From Hanleya hanleyi (Eukaryota; Mollusca; Polyplacophora; Lepidopleurida; Hanleyidae), in the NCBI GenBank assembly GCA_036873755.1, contig JAVTVY010056966.1, positions 221,103-285,102 on the forward strand: a stretch of 64,000 nt of DNA. Direction: 5' to 3'. The notes below the pieces were generated by a model that did not search any database, had not been told where the DNA came from, and saw nothing but the letters and a program-made list of their open reading frames with translations. The position numbers and the translations under genes are program-made. Of the stretch, positions 36,591 to 47,379 are shown one piece after another. The stretch's first letter is position 1. Each line of letters begins with the position of its first letter.

Positions 36591-37545
36591 CTAGGCTTCA
36601 CGTTGATACCTCACTCGGCCCCATTCGACCATTAGGGGCTCCCCTAGATGCCAAAACGTCTATTTTCATACCCTTGGGCCACCGCGCATGCGCAGAATGA
36701 CCCTAATTCAACCCCACACCCAGTCCATCAGATGCCCCTTCATGAATGCTTCACTTTGATACCTCACTCGATCCCATTGGACCATTAGGGGCTCCCCTAG
36801 CTCCAAAAAGGCTATTTTCATGCCCTTGGGCCACCGCGCATGCGCAGAAGGCCGATATGTCAACCCCACACCCAGTCCATCAGATGCCCCTTCACGAATG
36901 CTTCACTTTGATACCTCACTCGACCCCATTGGACCATTAGGGGCTGCCCTAGCTCCAAAACGTCTATTTCCATACCCTTGGGTCACCGCGCATGCGCAGA
37001 ATGCCGATATTTCAACCCCACGCCCAGTCCATCAGATGCCCCTTCACGAATGCTTCACTTTGATATCTCCTACGACTCCATTGGCCCATTAGGGACTCCC
37101 CTAGCTCCAAAACCGCTATTTCCATACCCTTGGGCCACCGCGCATGCGCAGAATGCCGATATTTCAACCCCACACCCAGCCCATCTGATGCCCCTTCACG
37201 AATGCTTCACATCGATACCTCACTCGACCCCATTGGTCCATTAGGGGCTTCCCTAGCTCCAAAACGTGTATTTCCATACCATTGGGCCTCCGCGCATGCG
37301 CAGAATGCCGATAGTTCAACCCCGCGCCCAGCCCATCAGATGACCCTTCATGAATGCTTCACTTTGATACCTCACTCGACCCCATCGGTCAACTAGGGGC
37401 TCCCATAGCTCCAAAAAGGCTATTTTCATACCCTTCGGCCGCCGCGTATGCGCAGAAGGCCGATATGTCAACCCCACACCCAGCCCATTAGATGCCACTT
37501 CACATAAGCTTCACTTTGATACCTCACTCGACCCAATCGGACCAT
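36590..37545. repeat. 152-bp satellite centred on GCGCATGCGC (NRF1-like)
   Basis: Six units, period 152 bp, with GATACCTCACTCGACCCCAT, ACCATTAGGGGCTCCCCTAG, CCACCGCGCATGCGCAGAA and CACCCAGTCCATCAGATGCC. The palindrome recurs at about 36684, 36836, 36989, 37141 and 37293; the sixth copy reads GCGTATGCGCAG. ORFs reading MGHRACAECRYF... are frame shadows of the 152-bp unit. Confidence 0.85.
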
Positions 37546-37569
37546 TTTATCTAGGGACTACTTTTTCTC

Positions 37570-40314
37570 CGCGGAAGCTTTTTCCCGAGACCGAATCACC
37601 GCCAAAACCACGGCCAAACCGCATCACCGCGCATGAATACATTTTTTTTTTTTTTTTGCCGGAACTTTTTTTTTTTTTTTTATGCAAATGAGGAGGTCAA
37701 ACCAGTGCAATTGGCCTCCATACTCATACCGTCCGATTTTTGCACTCACTCACACCGGCAACGCACCTGCTACCAACAAATATGCAAATGAAGGCTGGGG
37801 ATCGGGAAAGTGAATTGCTGGGGATCGGGAAATGCTGGGGATCACTCACTCACACCGGCAACGCACCTGCTACCAACAAATATGCAAATGAAGGCTGAGG
37901 ATCGGGAAAGTGAATTGCTGGGGATCGGGAAATGCTGGGGATCACTCACTCACACCGGCAACGCACCTGCTACCAACAAATATGCAAATGAAGGCTGGGG
38001 ATCGGGAAAGTGAAATATTGGCTACCATCTTGAAACCGACCACCCCTAACATACACAAACAAGCCGACATCTTGAATCCGACCACCCTTAACCTACACAA
38101 ACAAGCCACCATTTTGAAACACACACACACACACACACACAGCCGACTATAAATAACGTGTATGTTCACACATTTATTAACAACTACACATCATGAGTTT
38201 TTTTCTACGCATCATGAGTTTACCACGAGCCTTGCTCACCCATCATCCTAGAGATGCAAGGAATAGGGGTACAGAAGAACATAGAGAGATAATTACCCGA
38301 GAAGAACAAGACAACAGGTAGAGGGTCGAGTGAGGTATCATATTGAAGCTGACGTGAAATGCTTCACATTGATACCTCACTCGACCCGATTGGACCACTA
38401 GGGGCGGCTCTAACGCCAAACATCAATATCAACATCAATCTTCAAAATACCTTTAGAGGTGCCCCTAGTGGACCAATCGGGTCGAGTCCGGTATCATTGT
38501 GAAGCATTTGACGTCAGCTTCAATTGGATACCTCACTCGATCCACTACCGCCAAAATAAAAAAAAAACAAACTTCGTACACCAGATGTTGATATCGATGT
38601 GCAAAATAACCTTTTTGGCGTTAGAGGCGTCCCTAGTGGTCCAATGGGGTCGAGTGAGGTATCAAATTGAAGGTGACGTGAAGGAGCATCTGATAGACTG
38701 GGTGTGGGCTTGAATTAGGGTAATTCTGCGCATGCGCGAAGATAATATGAAAAATATCAATCTTCAAAAATAGCCTGTTTGAGGTTAGAGGCGTCCCTAA
38801 TGGTGCAATCGGGTCGAATGAGGTATCAAATTGAAGGTAACGTGAAGGCGCATCTGATAGACTGGTGTGGGTTGAACTATCAGCATTCTGCGCATGCGTA
38901 ATCTTCAAAACACCTTTTTTTGGGTTAGAGCCGCCCCTAGTGGTCCAATCGGGTCGAGTGAGGTATCAATGTGAAGTATTTCACGTCAGCTTCAATTTGA
39001 CACCTCACTCGACCCACTACCTGCAAAATAAAAATAATCCGGAAAATCTTCTCCACGTCTCATGCTTACTGGAAAAAAGTAAATGGATGGCTGTGCTGGC
39101 TGCGTGACTGACTGGCTGGCTGGCTGGCTGGGAGACAGGTCAGGTAAGTCAGATTGAATACACCCTGGCCCTAAAAATGAACTCCTTTTATAACCCATTG
39201 ACCTCATTTGCATATTTTCAGCGGACAACAGACCGCCATCTTGAACACGACCACCCCTAACACACACAAACAGGCCGCCATCTTGAAACACATATGCAAA
39301 TGAGGGCTGGGCATCGGGAAAGTGACAGGCTGGGGATCTTGAAACACATATGCAAATGAGGGCTGGGGATCGGGAAAGTGACATGCTGGGGATCTTGAAA
39401 CACATATGCAAATGAGGGCTGGGGAAAAACCCATTACACACACAAACAAACCACCATCTTGAAGCCGACCACCCACACCATACTAAAACAAGCCGCCATC
39501 TTAAATCCGACCACCCCGCCCATACTAAAACAAGCCGCCATCTTGAATCCGACCACCCTTCCCATACTAAAACAAGCCGCCATCTTGAATCCAAACCACC
39601 CTCCCATACTAAAACAAGCCGCCATCTTGAATCCAAACCGGGGATCTTGAAAAGAACATATGCAAATGAGGGCTGGGGAAAACCCATAACACACACAAAC
39701 AAGCCGCCATCTTGAATCCAAACCACCCTCCCATACTAAAACAAGCCGCCATCTTGAATCCGACCACCCTTCCCATACTAAAACAAGCCGTCATCTTGAA
39801 TCCAAACCACCCTCCCATACTAAAACAAGCCGCCATCTTGAATCCAAACCACCCTCCCATACTAAAACAAGCCGCCATCTTGAATATACCCAATGACCTC
39901 ATTTGCATAAAACTCATTTGCATAGACTCACGCATGCGCACACACATAGCCACGCCCCCAAAATAAATTCTGCGCATGCGCAATTGAGGGCTTGAGGAGG
40001 TCAAACCAGTGCAATTGGCCTCCATCTTGAATCCGACCACCCCACCCATACAAAAACAAGCCGCCATCTTGAATCCGACCACCCCTAACCTACAAAAAAC
40101 AAGCCGCCATCTTGAATCCGACCACCCCCACCATACAAAAACAAGCCGCCATCTTGAAACACACTTTCAGTGCAAGTGCACTCATAGGCCACGCCCCCAA
40201 CCCCCTCGCTCCGCCCAAATAACCCCCTCGCTCCGCCCCAAATGACGTCAAAAAAGGTTCTCGCGCATGCGCAATTGAGGCACTTTCTGTGACGGATGCA
40301 TGCTACCTACTACT
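37570..40314 (-). repeat. Right terminal inverted repeat (~2.75 kb)
   Basis: Inverse complement of the left arm. It lacks the equivalent of left 31107-31723, the join falling at CTACCTG/TTGTCTTG with a TG microhomology. It has three copies of the ~100-bp GCAACGCACCTGCTACCAAC unit (from 37757, 37857 and 37957) instead of two. A single T insertion distinguishes one poly-T near 40090. Confidence 0.9.
38193..38321 (+). pseudogene. Truncated right-arm copy of the coiled-coil gene
   Basis: The first 41 codons match the intact copy. The frame then meets the deletion junction and stops at TAG (38319-38321), so both 28-residue coiled-coil repeats are lost. The TATAAATA promoter is retained at 38148-38155. 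Confidence 0.8.
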
Positions 40315-40320
40315 CACATG
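40315..40320. other. Right target-site duplication CACATG
   Basis: Directly follows ...CTACCTACTACT and continues into CTCCCTCATACCATAGCC, the host retrotransposon 3' UTR. Confidence 0.8.
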
Positions 40321-41046
40321 CTCCCTCATACCATAGCCACTGACAATAAAATCTGTTCCCCTTGATATATTCCCATTCCGTCCTCTATTTCCCTTAATCG
40401 TCTATAACTTATACCTCGGTATTTTCACACATTCATATACATATACACCAGTTATTCAACCAGTATTTCCCTTCATTTTCCTCAATGAAATATCCCAATA
40501 TATATCCGCTCACTGAAGGTCATATAATCCAATGCCATACTAATTCCACCCAGTATTCCCTCTTATTTCCCTCAATCAAATATCCCAGTAGTTTCCCTTG
40601 TGCTTATTTTACCCAGATCATGTAGGACATAGACACTGTTCAATCCCCACATTCCTATTACACAATATACCTTTTCTTAATTCCCATAACTACAGAAGTA
40701 TCACACAATATTTCCATCTGTCAAGCCCTCTCATTCTCTTCTCGGACCGATTCTTAGCGGCAACCTTGATTAATTATCACCACGGACACTCACAATTAAA
40801 TCTCCCAATACCCACTCATCCTCCCTCATTCACCCAGCATTTACTATATCACCCATCGAATTTCTCTCCAACCCACTTTCTTTAATAATTGTTCCTGCCC
40901 CCAACACCCTGGTAATCTTCATCCTTGTGTCCTACATTTTTAAGTATCCTATTGCTCCCCGTCCTCTCCAGCTTTCCACTGTCGACCCACTTCACAAAAT
41001 AATCCTTCACATTGCACCTAGTGTAAAGTCTTGTCACATTAACATT

Positions 41047-44000
41047 CTACAGCAGTTCTGCCTCCCCCAACCCCTCAATATCCGCTCTAATGGTCCACAC
41101 ATCTTGCACAAAGTTGGATACGATACAGCTCTCTGTCTTATCCAAAGTATTACCACCAAGCCCCAACAAGTCTGATAAGGCTAGGTCTTCATCATCCCCA
41201 CTTATCATTCCCCATCTAATTTCATTATGTGAAACTATCAACTGACCCCTCAACTCGTCCCTCCTTGCCCTGTACCTTTCACAATATAACAAGACATGTT
41301 TCACATCTTCCATCACCCCACACGTTTTACAGCTTTTCTCTTCCAGACTTCGTTTCATCCTATTCCTTGTGACCAACGACCCTGTCCTAGCCTTCGCCAG
41401 CCAAGAAAAATCACCCGCCCAGTCTACATATCTCTCTTTCCATGGACCCTCCTTCTTCTTATATATAAACAAGGATGACTTAGATTCCATCCCATCTTTC
41501 CACTCTTCTACCCACTTTTCATCCACTTTAACAGAAACCATTTGTTTCCATCTTCTCTTGCTGTTTCCGGTTTCAATTAGATTAACATCATAGTTTGTGC
41601 TAATCGCTTCTACTTCCTTGAACCACCCAGTCTTTTTCTCTGTTTTGAGACCTTCCTCCCAAGCAGTTTTTGCCCATCTATCCCCCTCCATTCCAACCAG
41701 ACGCCCATAGTAGTTTAACTTCAATATTCCTACTTTGTCAGCCATTTTGCTCGAAACAAGTTCTCCATAAATAGTTTCTATTGCAGTCATACGGTTCACC
41801 CCTAGTATCCATCTCCCTGCCTGTAGTTCCACCAAATCCAATACTGCCAGTGTTTTCCCATCAAGTTCCACTATTTCTACCCCATATAAAATTGTAGGAA
41901 CTGCAACTCTCTCCCACAATATTCTTGCGCACATACTTCAGTTACATGTACTGGTACTTATAGCCTTGACTATCCCCAACATTCTCTTTGCCTTTGCAAT
42001 CATCTCTTGCTTTTGCACCCTGAAAATTTGCCCTTTTAACTTCATCCTAATTCCTAGGTACTTATTTTCATCGACCTCTCCTATCTGCATGACATGTTCT
42101 TCCGCCTCCTCCAGACTTAACTTCCCAAGTTGCCAGTTGTCCCCCCTTGGTTTAACCTGACTACTAACCATGACGCAACTCTTTGTTGGGCTATAGATTA
42201 TCTTCCTTTCAAATCCAAACTTCCCCACTATATCCAAGATAAGCTGTAATTCTTTCCTTGTTTTCGCAAACAAAACTATATCATCTGCAAAAAACAACCC
42301 AGGAATGATTGGCTTCCTGAGATTCACACCCCACCCGCATCCTTCAAGTCGTCTTCCTAGCTCCGCTAAATATATCGCAAAGAGTGACGGTGACAACACA
42401 CACCCCTGCTTTAATCCTTCCCTCAGATCTATATAATCCGTTTCTATCTCCCCAAATACCACTTTGAAACGGACTCCAGCATATAAATCCTTGATGATGT
42501 GCAGTATCTTGCCTCCATAACCCAGGCCTTCCAAGACAGCCCAGAGTGCCTCCCTCCACACTCTATCATATGCTTTCTTAATGTCTAGAAAGCCACACAG
42601 CATCCCTGTTTGTGGTTCCTTTTTTGCTCCAAAATTTGAGTGAGCACGTAGAGGTTATCTTGACACATCCTGTCTTTCCTAAAACCCGCCTGTATCTCTC
42701 CCAAAATACCTCTACTCTCCACATCTCTCTGGAGCCTTACTCCCAAAATCTTGGTAAACACTTTTCCTACATTACTCGCTACAGCTATTCCTCTGTAATT
42801 ATCTAATAACCTCGTGTCACCACTCTTGTGCAACAATGTAGTCCTTGTTGTCTTCCAAACCACCGGGATTACCTCAGTCTCCCATATCCGACAAAATAAC
42901 AATCTCAAACATTCGAGTATTCGCACACCTCCCTCTTTCATAAACTCGTTTGGAATATTATCTTCTCCCATAGCCTTTCCTCTCTTTATGTCTTTCACCA
43001 CCTGCCTTATTTCTTTGATCTCAATTTGTCCCGTTAGACCATCGCTGTCTGCAATTTCTTCTTCGGCGCTAAGCCTCTCTTCCTTCCTGATGTTTTCCAG
43101 TATATCCCTATCCACTTCCCTTTCACTATGTTCTGTGGCAATTTCCCCCCATTTCTCCCCTATCATGGCGGCTAATACTTTTCTATCCGTGGTAATCCCA
43201 CCCTCCGAAGTCTTCAAGACGCCGGATACCTCTTGTTTCCTCTTATGGTTAACCAACTTCCAAAATGTTTTACTACCTTCCTTTCCCTCTCTATCAATTC
43301 TATTTACTACATCCTGATTATGTAATCTAATCATGCATTGTGTCAACTCCTTCACCTCTCTCCTGGCCTGTTCATACTCCTTCTTTGCTTCACTCACTAG
43401 CTCCTCTTTCCTTTCTCCCTCACTTACCAAGGCCATATTAAACTCTTGTCTTGCACAGCGCCTTTTCCGCCTCGCCTCCCGAATTTCTGTATTTTCTAAT
43501 CTATTTCCACTATTCCATCTCACCCATGGGATGACCCCTTCCGTAGCTGCAATGAGCCTACTATTGAACATTTCTGCAAGTCCCTCTCCTGTCGTACATT
43601 CTCTAACCTGCACTTCCCAATCACTGAATTCTTGCTCTATATTTTTTCGAAATGTTTTCCAATCAGTGTCTTCATTCATCACCCACTTGAACTGGTTTCT
43701 ACTGATATTTTCCCCTCCTTGGACCCTCTGTTCCATTTCCATCATAACCCAGTTATGATCACTGTCTACATCATAATTTTGAATATCATCAATCACTCAC
43801 TTTATCCAGTTCGGTGTGCTGTAGCAGAATGTAATCCACTATTGTCTTGCACCCTGCCCTCTCTCGTGTCCAGAGCCCTGAACACTTTTGTGATCTATTC
43901 ATTATATATAACTCAAATGTTTTCTCTATCTCTAATATTCTCGTCCCATTGTGGTTAACACCAGGTTTGTTGCCATGTATACCTTCCCCCTCTTTATCTC

Positions 44001-44589
44001 CAACATGCCCGTTAAAATCTCCCAGCAAAACCACTTTATATCCAATCTGCCTTAATCTTGTCATCTGTGCCACCAATAGATCATATAACCTATCATTCCA
44101 GCCCCTGTCAACTCCTTGCTGTGCTGCATACAGCAGCCCTATAGCATATTTGTCTCCAAAGTTTCCCGATATCCATATCACATCGTCAACTACCCCTTCC
44201 CATTCTGCACCAATAACTAGACCCAAGTCTTCCATCTTCAGCTGAAAACCTTGCCGGCACTTCTTCACCGCAAGCGCAATGCCACCTGCCCCTGTACTGG
44301 CTTGCTGTTGTCGTCTACCCTCAAAACAATCATATCCCTGGATCTTAATTGCAGACGTCCCTTTATATTTATGTGTCTCCACCATACCCACTACATCCAA
44401 TTTTTCCAGTTCTACTATCTCCACCACCTCTCCCAACTTGCCATATTTAGCCACAACACCCTGTGTCATTCCCAATTCATTTACATTAACAAAGCCCACT
44501 TTCCACATGTTGCGACGTTTCTTTATACGGGTCCTTCTTGTTCTGCCGTATTTTGTCCTCCGTCTTACGACAACATCCCCACCCCCCAC
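41047..44589 (-). pseudogene. Retrotransposon ORF2: APE endonuclease and reverse transcriptase, broken
   Basis: Segments run in order 44589-43789 (endonuclease), 43796-42585, 42603-41938 and 41934-41047. The endonuclease shows VVGMVETHKY, VVLLGDFNGHVG and, after a frameshift near 43792, DSDHNWV. RT motifs are FLDIKKAYDRVW (motif A), GLKQGCVLSPSLFAIYL (motif B) and FFADDIVLFA (motif C). The C-terminal region has a CCHC-type knuckle, CKTCGVMEDVKHVLLYC. Two frame changes (near 43792 and 42595) and one in-frame TGA near 41940 break it, so it cannot make full-length protein. The few lesions suggest fairly recent decay. Reverse-frame ORFs on the plus strand here are shadows. Confidence 0.85.
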
Positions 44590-44603
44590 CCCAGGACCCG
44601 AGA

Positions 44604-45833
44604 TCAGTTTAAATGTGTTTTTGGCATTTGTATTTCCGCCTCTACTGTGTTCCCTAACCCTCTTACAAAATGTCCCTGCTCATCCAAATGGAGCCCATCT
44701 CTCAACCCCCCCCCCCCGATCCTCACTGGACATCCCTTTTTCCAGAAATCAGTGTGTCTGCAAAATCCCCACCCCATTTCGTCCGCCGCTATCTCTAAAC
44801 GCTGGTTTAGCCTTCTTATATCAGTATTCACCCTTTCTCCATCACGTGTCCGTGGTAACAAACCCGATATCACCCGTGGTATTTCTCCAAATAATTCTTC
44901 TGCCAAGAACATTGTTTCCCTCATTTCAGCCACAATTAACTCTATGGGTACTCCCTCTGCTGTTACATAATTTGTCCCCCCATGAATCACTAGGCATTCC
45001 AACATATCGTCTCCCACCAGTTTCTCTACTGCTGGCCCCATCTCACAACGTATATGCTTCAAATTAAACCCTGGCATGCTTTGAACTCTAACATTCAAAT
45101 TGTTCCCCAACATAATCTGTAGGCCTTCTCTGATTGGCCGAACAATAGAATCCCCTATCACTGCTACCACCGGGACTTTCTTTTTCGGAAGATTTTTCTC
45201 GCCGTTAATAGCTTTTAACTCTTCCATTTGCTCCATTTGTTCCTCCACCATTTCTATTTGTGTCTTCACTTCGGTTATTCCCCCAAAGTGTGCCGCTTCC
45301 AGTACTACCGCAGCTTCATTAAACCCCTCAAGACACTCTTCAACCGTGCCTACTTCCAGGATCTCTTTGCTAGTGCTATTATCGCATCTTTCTTTTCTTA
45401 CAGGCTCTATCCTCCTCCACCCTTCAACTTGCTTCTGTTTACCTGTCCCAGTTGTTTGGACTCTCTCCCCAACTCTAATATTTAATCTCTGTTGTATCAT
45501 GTCCATCATATCTGTTCCCTCTCCCACAATTTCCTGTAAAACTTCAATTATTGCCTCCACCCACATTTGCATCTTTTCCTTATTTCCTCTATACCCTCGT
45601 ATCTCATCCTCGAGTCCTGCTACTCGACATTTCAGGCATATCAAATCATATATACACCCCTTCTCGACTATGTCTTCATCATCTAACATCGTCATCCTAA
45701 ACCCACAGGTCGAACAATGGTATTCAACGCTCTCATCTTCTGAACTGGCCCCATCCCCCTCACTCAGACATTTTTCTTCCATCGTATCTAACCATTGTCT
45801 CTCTATCTCCTCATCTTCGTCCGCTATCTCCAT
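44604..45833 (-). CDS. Retrotransposon ORF1 with SGNH/GDSL esterase domain (409 aa)
   Basis: Intact frame. An acidic N-terminus is followed by a Cys cluster (C40, C43, C60, C66, C69), probably a PHD-like zinc-binding module, then a long charged helical region (about 75-215). The C-terminal esterase domain has GDS at 227-229, GGTN at 285-288 and D-x2-H at 379-382, the Ser/Gly-Asn/Asp-His arrangement of SGNH hydrolases. Such esterases are known in ORF1 of CR1-group retrotransposons, where they are thought to help RNP or membrane association. It ends 14 bp before the ORF2 ATG. It remains open although ORF2 is broken. Confidence 0.85.
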   Translation of the reverse strand: MEIADEDEEIERQWLDTMEEKCLSEGDGASSEDESVEYHCSTCGFRMTMLDDEDIVEKGCIYDLICLKCRVAGLEDEIRGYRGNKEKMQMWVEAIIEVLQEIVGEGTDMMDMIQQRLNIRVGERVQTTGTGKQKQVEGWRRIEPVRKERCDNSTSKEILEVGTVEECLEGFNEAAVVLEAAHFGGITEVKTQIEMVEEQMEQMEELKAINGEKNLPKKKVPVVAVIGDSIVRPIREGLQIMLGNNLNVRVQSMPGFNLKHIRCEMGPAVEKLVGDDMLECLVIHGGTNYVTAEGVPIELIVAEMRETMFLAEELFGEIPRVISGLLPRTRDGERVNTDIRRLNQRLEIAADEMGWGFCRHTDFWKKGCPVRIGGGGLRDGLHLDEQGHFVRGLGNTVEAEIQMPKTHLN

Positions 45834-45890
45834 ATTGAATCACACTATGTATACCCCGTTATCTTGTTTATAAATTGTTCAGTTCTTTTA

Positions 45891-47163
45891 GTATACCACT
45901 GAATATATGCCAATAAATATATATATAGTTATATCATACCTGTGTGGCTCCTCAGTCTCCCATTATATTTTAGTACCTTGTGTAGGTTTTCAAAACAACA
46001 ACCTGACCCACTTATAGACTAACAGCGCAACTAATCATTGTTCACGGAATTCACATATAATCGTGTTTCTACATATATCAATGTATAAGAATAGCCTGTT
46101 TAATTCCTAATCTGTGCTGGAATCATTTAAAAAAAAGAAGAAAAAAAACCCTATCTACACCCAGATGACCTTAAGATGGAATGTCCTCCTGATTAATGAC
46201 CAACTCTGTGTCCAGGCCAGGACACTAATTCCCAGCAGATTGTGAGGACAGATTTATTGCTTCAGTAGCCTGTTAATCATGTTGTTGGGGGCCAATCCAC
46301 TGGCCCAGCCTGGGAACGGCAAAACACCACTATCTCAAAGGGTTTTGTCTCTTGTGATGTGAACTGAACCCTTCACTCAAGATGTAAGAGGCACCAGTTT
46401 GACCATAAAATCACTCCCAACATTTAACGACTTCCTCCCCTCCCAGCAAATCAAGATATCAATATGTGTAGGTCTACATTTCCCAAATTCCTACCAGATA
46501 TACTCAGTTAATATACCTTCCCCTCCAGGATGATACAATTTGATTCTTATTCTAATCTTCTAACTTATTACATATGCAACCTTTGATGCCTCGTGAGCCT
46601 CAGAACTTAATATAATGAATAGGATTTATTCAACTAAAATGCAAAGTAAAATAATGCTCGTAGATCTTAAACAGAGTAATATCTACAAAGTATATTAACG
46701 CATGCAATCATATAATTAGTATACATATTCTACTCTCTAAACTGTTATTAGTATGTCTATTCTCTACTTTAGCATGCCAACAATTCAAAACGATATCACC
46801 AGATCTCGTGTCGTTAAATCCCTCCAACTTGAAAATTGTTCACTCCATCCTCTGCACACATAAGTGTTGCAGTTTTCCCAGCTGACTTTTATATCCTCAT
46901 CACCCAATTATGTCTTTCAGATTTGATATGACTTCCACTTGACGCTTCTTCCAAATAATTGAAAACTTCCTTGTCTGTCTTTGTCACAACACTGTTAGAT
47001 AACTATCTCAATACTCTAGGCTTAGTAAAACAAATAAATAACTGAACTAGGAAAACACTGAAATACACTTGTATACATGCCACTGAGTCAGGAGCTCCCC
47101 TAAACACGTCCAGCTGTCTTGGTGGTCAGCCGTAAACGTATCTTCATAAGGAGGTTAATTCAC
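45891..47163. other. No recognisable gene
   Basis: AT-rich sequence between the retrotransposon 5' end and the duplicated zinc-finger locus. No domain-bearing ORF and no clear repeat structure. Confidence 0.5.
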
Positions 47164-47379
47164 TGTAATTCCGTAACGCGGTATTCGAATGTCACGTGAC
47201 CAGGTAGAAAACAATTGTATTTCCCTTTTTTTCTCTCATCCTACAGTTCTTAGTAATAGAATTAGAAAAATGATATTCCAAAACAGATTTTCCCATGGAC
47301 GAGTAATAACAGGGGTTCAGAAGAAGAAAAAATATGGGTACCTTGTAATTCCGTAACGCTGGAATTGATGACATAAGGA

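Larger units (their letters stand above)
29097..40314. mobile_element. 11.2-kb long-TIR element with two C2H2 genes; Polinton-like by TSD and ends
   Basis: Flanked by a 6-bp TSD and bounded by perfect inverted ends AGTAGTAGGTAGCATG. Arms are 29097-32370 and 37570-40314. Between them lie two paralogous zinc-finger genes (32749-33663, 33883-34824), a CRE-doublet satellite (35330-36150) and an NRF1-type satellite (36590-37545). Each arm carries arrays of AAGATGGCGGC, ATTTGCAT and GCGCATGCGC motifs and an inward-facing TATA box. The left arm also encodes a coiled-coil protein. Maverick/Polinton elements have 6-bp TSDs and 5'-AG ends, which is the basis for the comparison. No polymerase B, integrase, ATPase, protease or capsid frame is present, so mobility would need help in trans. 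Near-identity of the arms indicates youth or gene conversion. Confidence 0.7.
28310..45890 (-). mobile_element. Non-LTR retrotransposon (esterase ORF1, CR1/jockey-like group), split by an 11.2-kb insertion
   Basis: Reverse strand: 5' end near 45890, ORF1 45833-44604, decayed ORF2 44589-41047. A 3' UTR runs 41046-40321, is interrupted by the element at 29097-40314, and resumes 29096 to about 28310, ending in a (CATC)n tail. The 3' UTR contains internal duplications: 28436-28660 resembles 40628-40850, and blocks at 28672, 29013 and 40518 resemble one another. Without the insertion the element would be about 6.3 kb. Esterase-bearing ORF1 plus APE-type EN and RT is the CR1/L2-like arrangement; the exact clade is not settled. 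Confidence 0.75.

Noticed and set aside
36746..37396. Chain of 64-90-codon ORFs reading MGHRACAE...
   Set aside because: One frame of the 152-bp satellite unit, restarting each period. No domain and no independent codon conservation.
29097..40314. The whole inverted structure as an assembly artefact
   Set aside because: The arms differ by a 617-bp deletion, an extra repeat unit and substitutions, and a TSD flanks the element, which a simple foldback misassembly would not produce.
41966..45873. Plus-strand ORFs up to 262 codons
   Set aside because: They lie opposite the retrotransposon ORF1/ORF2 and have low-complexity Ser/Pro/Leu composition without motifs.
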